A DNA stretch of 8,984 nt from the NCBI GenBank assembly GCA_021204545.1, contig JAJPZF010000248.1, positions 1 to 8,984 on the forward strand. Reading direction: 5' to 3'. The notes beneath the pieces were generated by a model. That model had not been told where the DNA came from. It saw only the letters and a list, made by a program, of their open reading frames with translations, and ran no database searches. This stretch comes from Prevotellaceae bacterium. Its GTDB lineage: Bacteria; Bacteroidota; Bacteroidia; Bacteroidales; Bacteroidaceae. Shown piece after piece: positions 6,942 through 8,984 of this stretch. A program made the translations under genes and the position numbers. Numbering within the stretch: the stretch's first letter is position 1; the number at the start of each line of letters is the position of its first letter.

Positions 6942-7736
6942 CTAATCCTTTTGGAATACCATTATGTACTCGTGTTTCAACAGGAATGTGTCGCTTTTTA
7001 GGGTGCGGTAACGCCACAAAGCCTCTACGCCAGGCTTTCCCTTGTTGCCCGCAATGTCCTTCACGACAATGCCCTTAAGCTTGCATCTGCAGTATTTAAT
7101 TATCGCGTACATCAGAAAGAAGCCGAGCGGAATGACCTCACCTTTTCTGTTTACGTCGCCTATCACCAAAGCCAAGTAGCGTTTGCGGCGCAGACACATG
7201 ATGCCGTTCTGTACGCAGGATGTGAATACTCTGATGAACTGTTTCAGGTTGCCTATGTTAGACAAATCTTTTGGCTTATCGGTATACTTGATAATGTTCC
7301 AGTATGGAGGGTGTATAAGCAAGAAATCGATGCATGGTGCCCCCATACTCCTTAAGTTGTCATCTGTGATGGAATGGAAGGCTTGCAAATCGTTTACGTC
7401 ACACTCGTTTATGAAGTAGTAGATGCCCGCGTCGTCCCGCATCTTTTCCTTCACGCGCTTGATTATGTCCCCGTTGATGTCGAAGCCAATGTAGTTACGC
7501 TTCAGGCGCTCACACTCAAAGAGCGCGGTTCCGCTGCCCATGAACATATCCATCACCACCTCGCCTTCCTCGGTGTATCTGCGTATCAGATGGTCAGGCA
7601 CTCGTGGCTCGAAGTTGCCAGGGTAGTAGTTCTCACGCTTTCCGTCCTCGGCTCCTGGTCCGATAAGCCACAGACTGTCGATGTTGATGTCTATGTCTCG
7701 CCAATTATCCTTGTCTACTTTCATAGTCTGTCGCAC
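6942..7736 (-). CDS. Orphan N4/N6-type DNA methyltransferase with HPPYW motif
   Basis: A 264-residue SAM-dependent amino-methyltransferase of the N6_N4_Mtase type. NFEPRVPDHLIRRYT (41-55) resembles motif X. VMDMFMGSGTALFE (61-74) is motif I, with the SAM-binding F65-x-G-x-G69, and GFDIN (84-88) is motif II. HPPYW (142-146) occupies the catalytic motif IV position, where DPPY, NPPY or SPPY/W is usual. YLALVIGDVNRKG (187-199) looks like a later fold strand. The order X-I-IV excludes a beta-class enzyme. There is little room for a target-recognition domain. No restriction endonuclease gene adjoins it. A hand count of 7201-7380 gives 76 G+C of 180 (about 42%), below sampled neighbours, which hints at horizontal transfer. 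M5 (7724) is an alternative start. The target could be DNA or, less likely, RNA. Confidence 0.85.
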   Translation of the reverse strand: MRQTMKVDKDNWRDIDINIDSLWLIGPGAEDGKRENYYPGNFEPRVPDHLIRRYTEEGEVVMDMFMGSGTALFECERLKRNYIGFDINGDIIKRVKEKMRDDAGIYYFINECDVNDLQAFHSITDDNLRSMGAPCIDFLLIHPPYWNIIKYTDKPKDLSNIGNLKQFIRVFTSCVQNGIMCLRRKRYLALVIGDVNRKGEVIPLGFFLMYAIIKYCRCKLKGIVVKDIAGNKGKPGVEALWRYRTLKSDTFLLKHEYIMVFQKD

Positions 7737-7776
7737 GTTAAGTCGCCTGCCGCATAGCGCACTGCCAGGCCTATTG

Positions 7777-7795
7777 CCTTGCCTAGCAGGCAGGG
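7777..7795. other. Short hairpin between the GH84 and methyltransferase genes
   Basis: TGCCT-AGC-AGGCA is a perfect 5-bp stem with a 3-base loop, extended by CC/GG after one mismatch. On the transcribed minus strand no T-run follows, so it is not a classical terminator. It could slow decay or partly separate the two genes. The remainder of 7737-7850 shows no gene and no TAnnTTTG box on the minus strand, so the methyltransferase may depend on read-through from the GH84 gene. Confidence 0.25.
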
Positions 7796-7850
7796 AACGG
7801 CGTTTTCATTCTATTAGTTTGCCAGCCATGTTTAAGCGTCATCGCGTGCC

Positions 7851-8984
7851 TTAATCTATCGTCTGGAAGTGGAAGACATTCTGCTCCATTGGGCTTTCCG
7901 TGAGGCGTTTTCCCTCGGGCTGGAGGTAGGCTTCTCCTGCTTCGGGGGCTTGTCGCAGGCTGTACGTCTCGCCTTGTCGGGAGAGGGTGAAGGTGTGCAG
8001 GGCGGGGTTGAAGGGCCTTTGCTCAGAAGGCTGCCGCAACGCCCCCCGCTCGTCGAGGAAGCTGCCGTCCTGTTTGTTGCATATCTTGTAGCGGTGTGTG
8101 GTGGGGTCTTCCTCCACGACCCATTGCTGTCGCTGCGGGTTTATGCTGTCTCTCTCGGCGAGGAAGACGGCTGAGGCGTCATCCCTTTGCTTCACGTTGC
8201 TAAGATATTTGCCGTCAACTGTGATAAGGTACTCCCCCTCCTTTATGCTGCGGACGTGGAAGAGACTGGAGCCGTAAGTGTAGAGCTTAAGATATTCGTC
8301 GCAGAGGCTGTCGAGCGTTGAGCTTACCCAGGGTGAGACGACGCTGCCGCTCACCAGGGGTCTCGCCTTCACTATGCTGCCCTCGTAGTCTCGGCTCACG
8401 ATGTTTTTCTGCCTCGTGTAAGCCTCCTGCTCCGCCTTGTAGTGGTCGACGAAGGCGAGGGTGTCTGCGTTAGACAGATCCTCCCGCATACGGCACACCA
8501 GCAAGCCCCTTTCGCCCAAGAGAGCCATGCTAAGCACCCAGGGCGCTATCTCTTGGAGCATGTGGGGTTGGTTGACGCTGTCAAGCAGAAGCTCGGCGGC
8601 TTTGGCTGTCATCTTGCTGAAGAACGCCTCTCTCTCCTCGTCGCTGTCAAGGGAAAGGAACTCCTCCGACTCGCCCTCACGCCTCAGTCCGTGTCCCGTC
8701 TTGCCTATGTCGATGTTGTTCTCGCAGAAGAACTGGAAGGCGTCCGGGGAGGTCGGCATAAGTGTCCGCACAGCCCTCTGCCACGAGGCGGCGGGGTCGT
8801 AGGCTGGCATGTTCCAAGTGTAGTCGGCTATGCTGTAGAGGCTCACTTTCGAGGCCTCGGCATACTCCATAGGGTTGGAGCAGAAGCCGCTCACCTCGTC
8901 GCTAATGTCCAGTCCGTTGCCGTAGGTCTTGCCCATCAGCAGGCGGCTCTGGCAGTAGTCGTTCACGGGGTAGTTGAGCCAGAT
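7851..8984 (-). CDS. GH84 beta-N-acetylglucosaminidase (O-GlcNAcase type), C-terminal part, with ricin-like trefoil tail
   Basis: The frame is open from the right edge to the TAA at 7851, giving 377 visible residues; the N-terminus lies outside. The visible start, IWLNYPVNDY, is the last part of the GH84 catalytic barrel. By recalled BtGH84 numbering, W2, N4, D9 and N37 (in SNPMEYAEASK) match the substrate-binding W337, N339, D344 and N372. The catalytic Asp pair would be upstream, outside the window. The helical post-catalytic domain spans about 25-240 (YSIADYTWNMPAYD, CENNIDIGKTGHGLRREGE, IAPWVLSM). From about 243 the sequence departs from BtGH84 and resembles a ricin-type beta-trefoil: GEYLITVDGKYLS, a QQW motif at 286-288, then HRYKICNKQDGSFLDE and further YLQPEGKRL-type strands. 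The enzyme probably removes GlcNAc from host or dietary glycans, likely in the periplasm or at the cell surface; the signal peptide is not visible. Confidence 0.92.
   Translation of the reverse strand: MWLNYPVNDYCQSRLLMGKTYGNGLDISDEVSGFCSNPMEYAEASKVSLYSIADYTWNMPAYDPAASWQRAVRTLMPTSPDAFQFFCENNIDIGKTGHGLRREGESEEFLSLDSDEEREAFFSKMTAKAAELLLDSVNQPHMLQEIAPWVLSMALLGERGLLVCRMREDLSNADTLAFVDHYKAEQEAYTRQKNIVSRDYEGSIVKARPLVSGSVVSPWVSSTLDSLCDEYLKLYTYGSSLFHVRSIKEGEYLITVDGKYLSNVKQRDDASAVFLAERDSINPQRQQWVVEEDPTTHRYKICNKQDGSFLDERGALRQPSEQRPFNPALHTFTLSRQGETYSLRQAPEAGEAYLQPEGKRLTESPMEQNVFHFQTID

Noticed and set aside
6915..6943. Possible terminator between trkH and the methyltransferase gene (AGGCT...AGCCT then CCTTTT)
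   Set aside because: The stem is 5 bp with a 19-base loop and the T-run is short and overlaps the end of the opposite gene; too weak to call.
6833..7078. trkH frame stays open for about 80 codons past its TAG, including a CEGCGWYG stretch
   Set aside because: TrkH normally ends near this point (PRAW-type tail). Only about 36 of these codons lie outside the opposite methyltransferase gene, and that length without a stop is unremarkable. I see no read-through signal.

Overview
The window looks like a chromosomal segment of a Bacteroidota (Bacteroidales) bacterium, possibly near Prevotella. The evidence is a DUF4294 secreted protein, a GH84 enzyme close to the Bacteroides O-GlcNAcase BtGH84, a long Kef-type antiporter with extra membrane segments, and -7 boxes of the Bacteroidota form TAnnTTTG with no strong Shine-Dalgarno sites. 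Most genes are G+C-rich, and sampled lines of trkH and the GH84 gene run at about 52-63% G+C. The genus is inference.

Layout. Positions 1-2860 hold a minus-strand pair: nadA (quinolinate synthase), then after 6 bases a CPA2/Kef-type cation:proton antiporter that leaves the window at base 1 inside its RCK/TrkA_C domain. Positions 2861-3243 have no gene. They carry the divergent control region of nadA and a TrmH-family RNA methyltransferase gene, with candidate -7 boxes, an inverted-repeat structure near the predicted nadA 5' end, and three tandem 11-base units. The methyltransferase gene (3244-3804, +) runs tail-to-tail into a DUF4294 exported protein gene (3761-4402, -), and the two overlap by 44 bases. 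A short divergent promoter region (4403-4571) then leads into a plus-strand pair: a radical SAM protein gene whose stop shares one base with the start of trkH, a potassium channel subunit (to 6832). The rest is on the minus strand: a compact, A+T-richer orphan DNA methyltransferase (6942-7736) and the C-terminal half of a GH84 beta-N-acetylglucosaminidase with a ricin-like trefoil tail, cut by the right edge.

How the genes fit together. Two monovalent-cation transport genes (antiporter and trkH) lie within about 3.5 kb of each other, but no trkA is present. The other genes are housekeeping (NAD synthesis, RNA methylation) or host-glycan related (GH84). I see no complete defence system, mobile element, CRISPR array, rRNA or tRNA. 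The best leads are the structured nadA leader, the orphan methyltransferase with an HPPYW catalytic motif, the near-leaderless DUF4294 promoter, and the trefoil-tailed GH84 enzyme.
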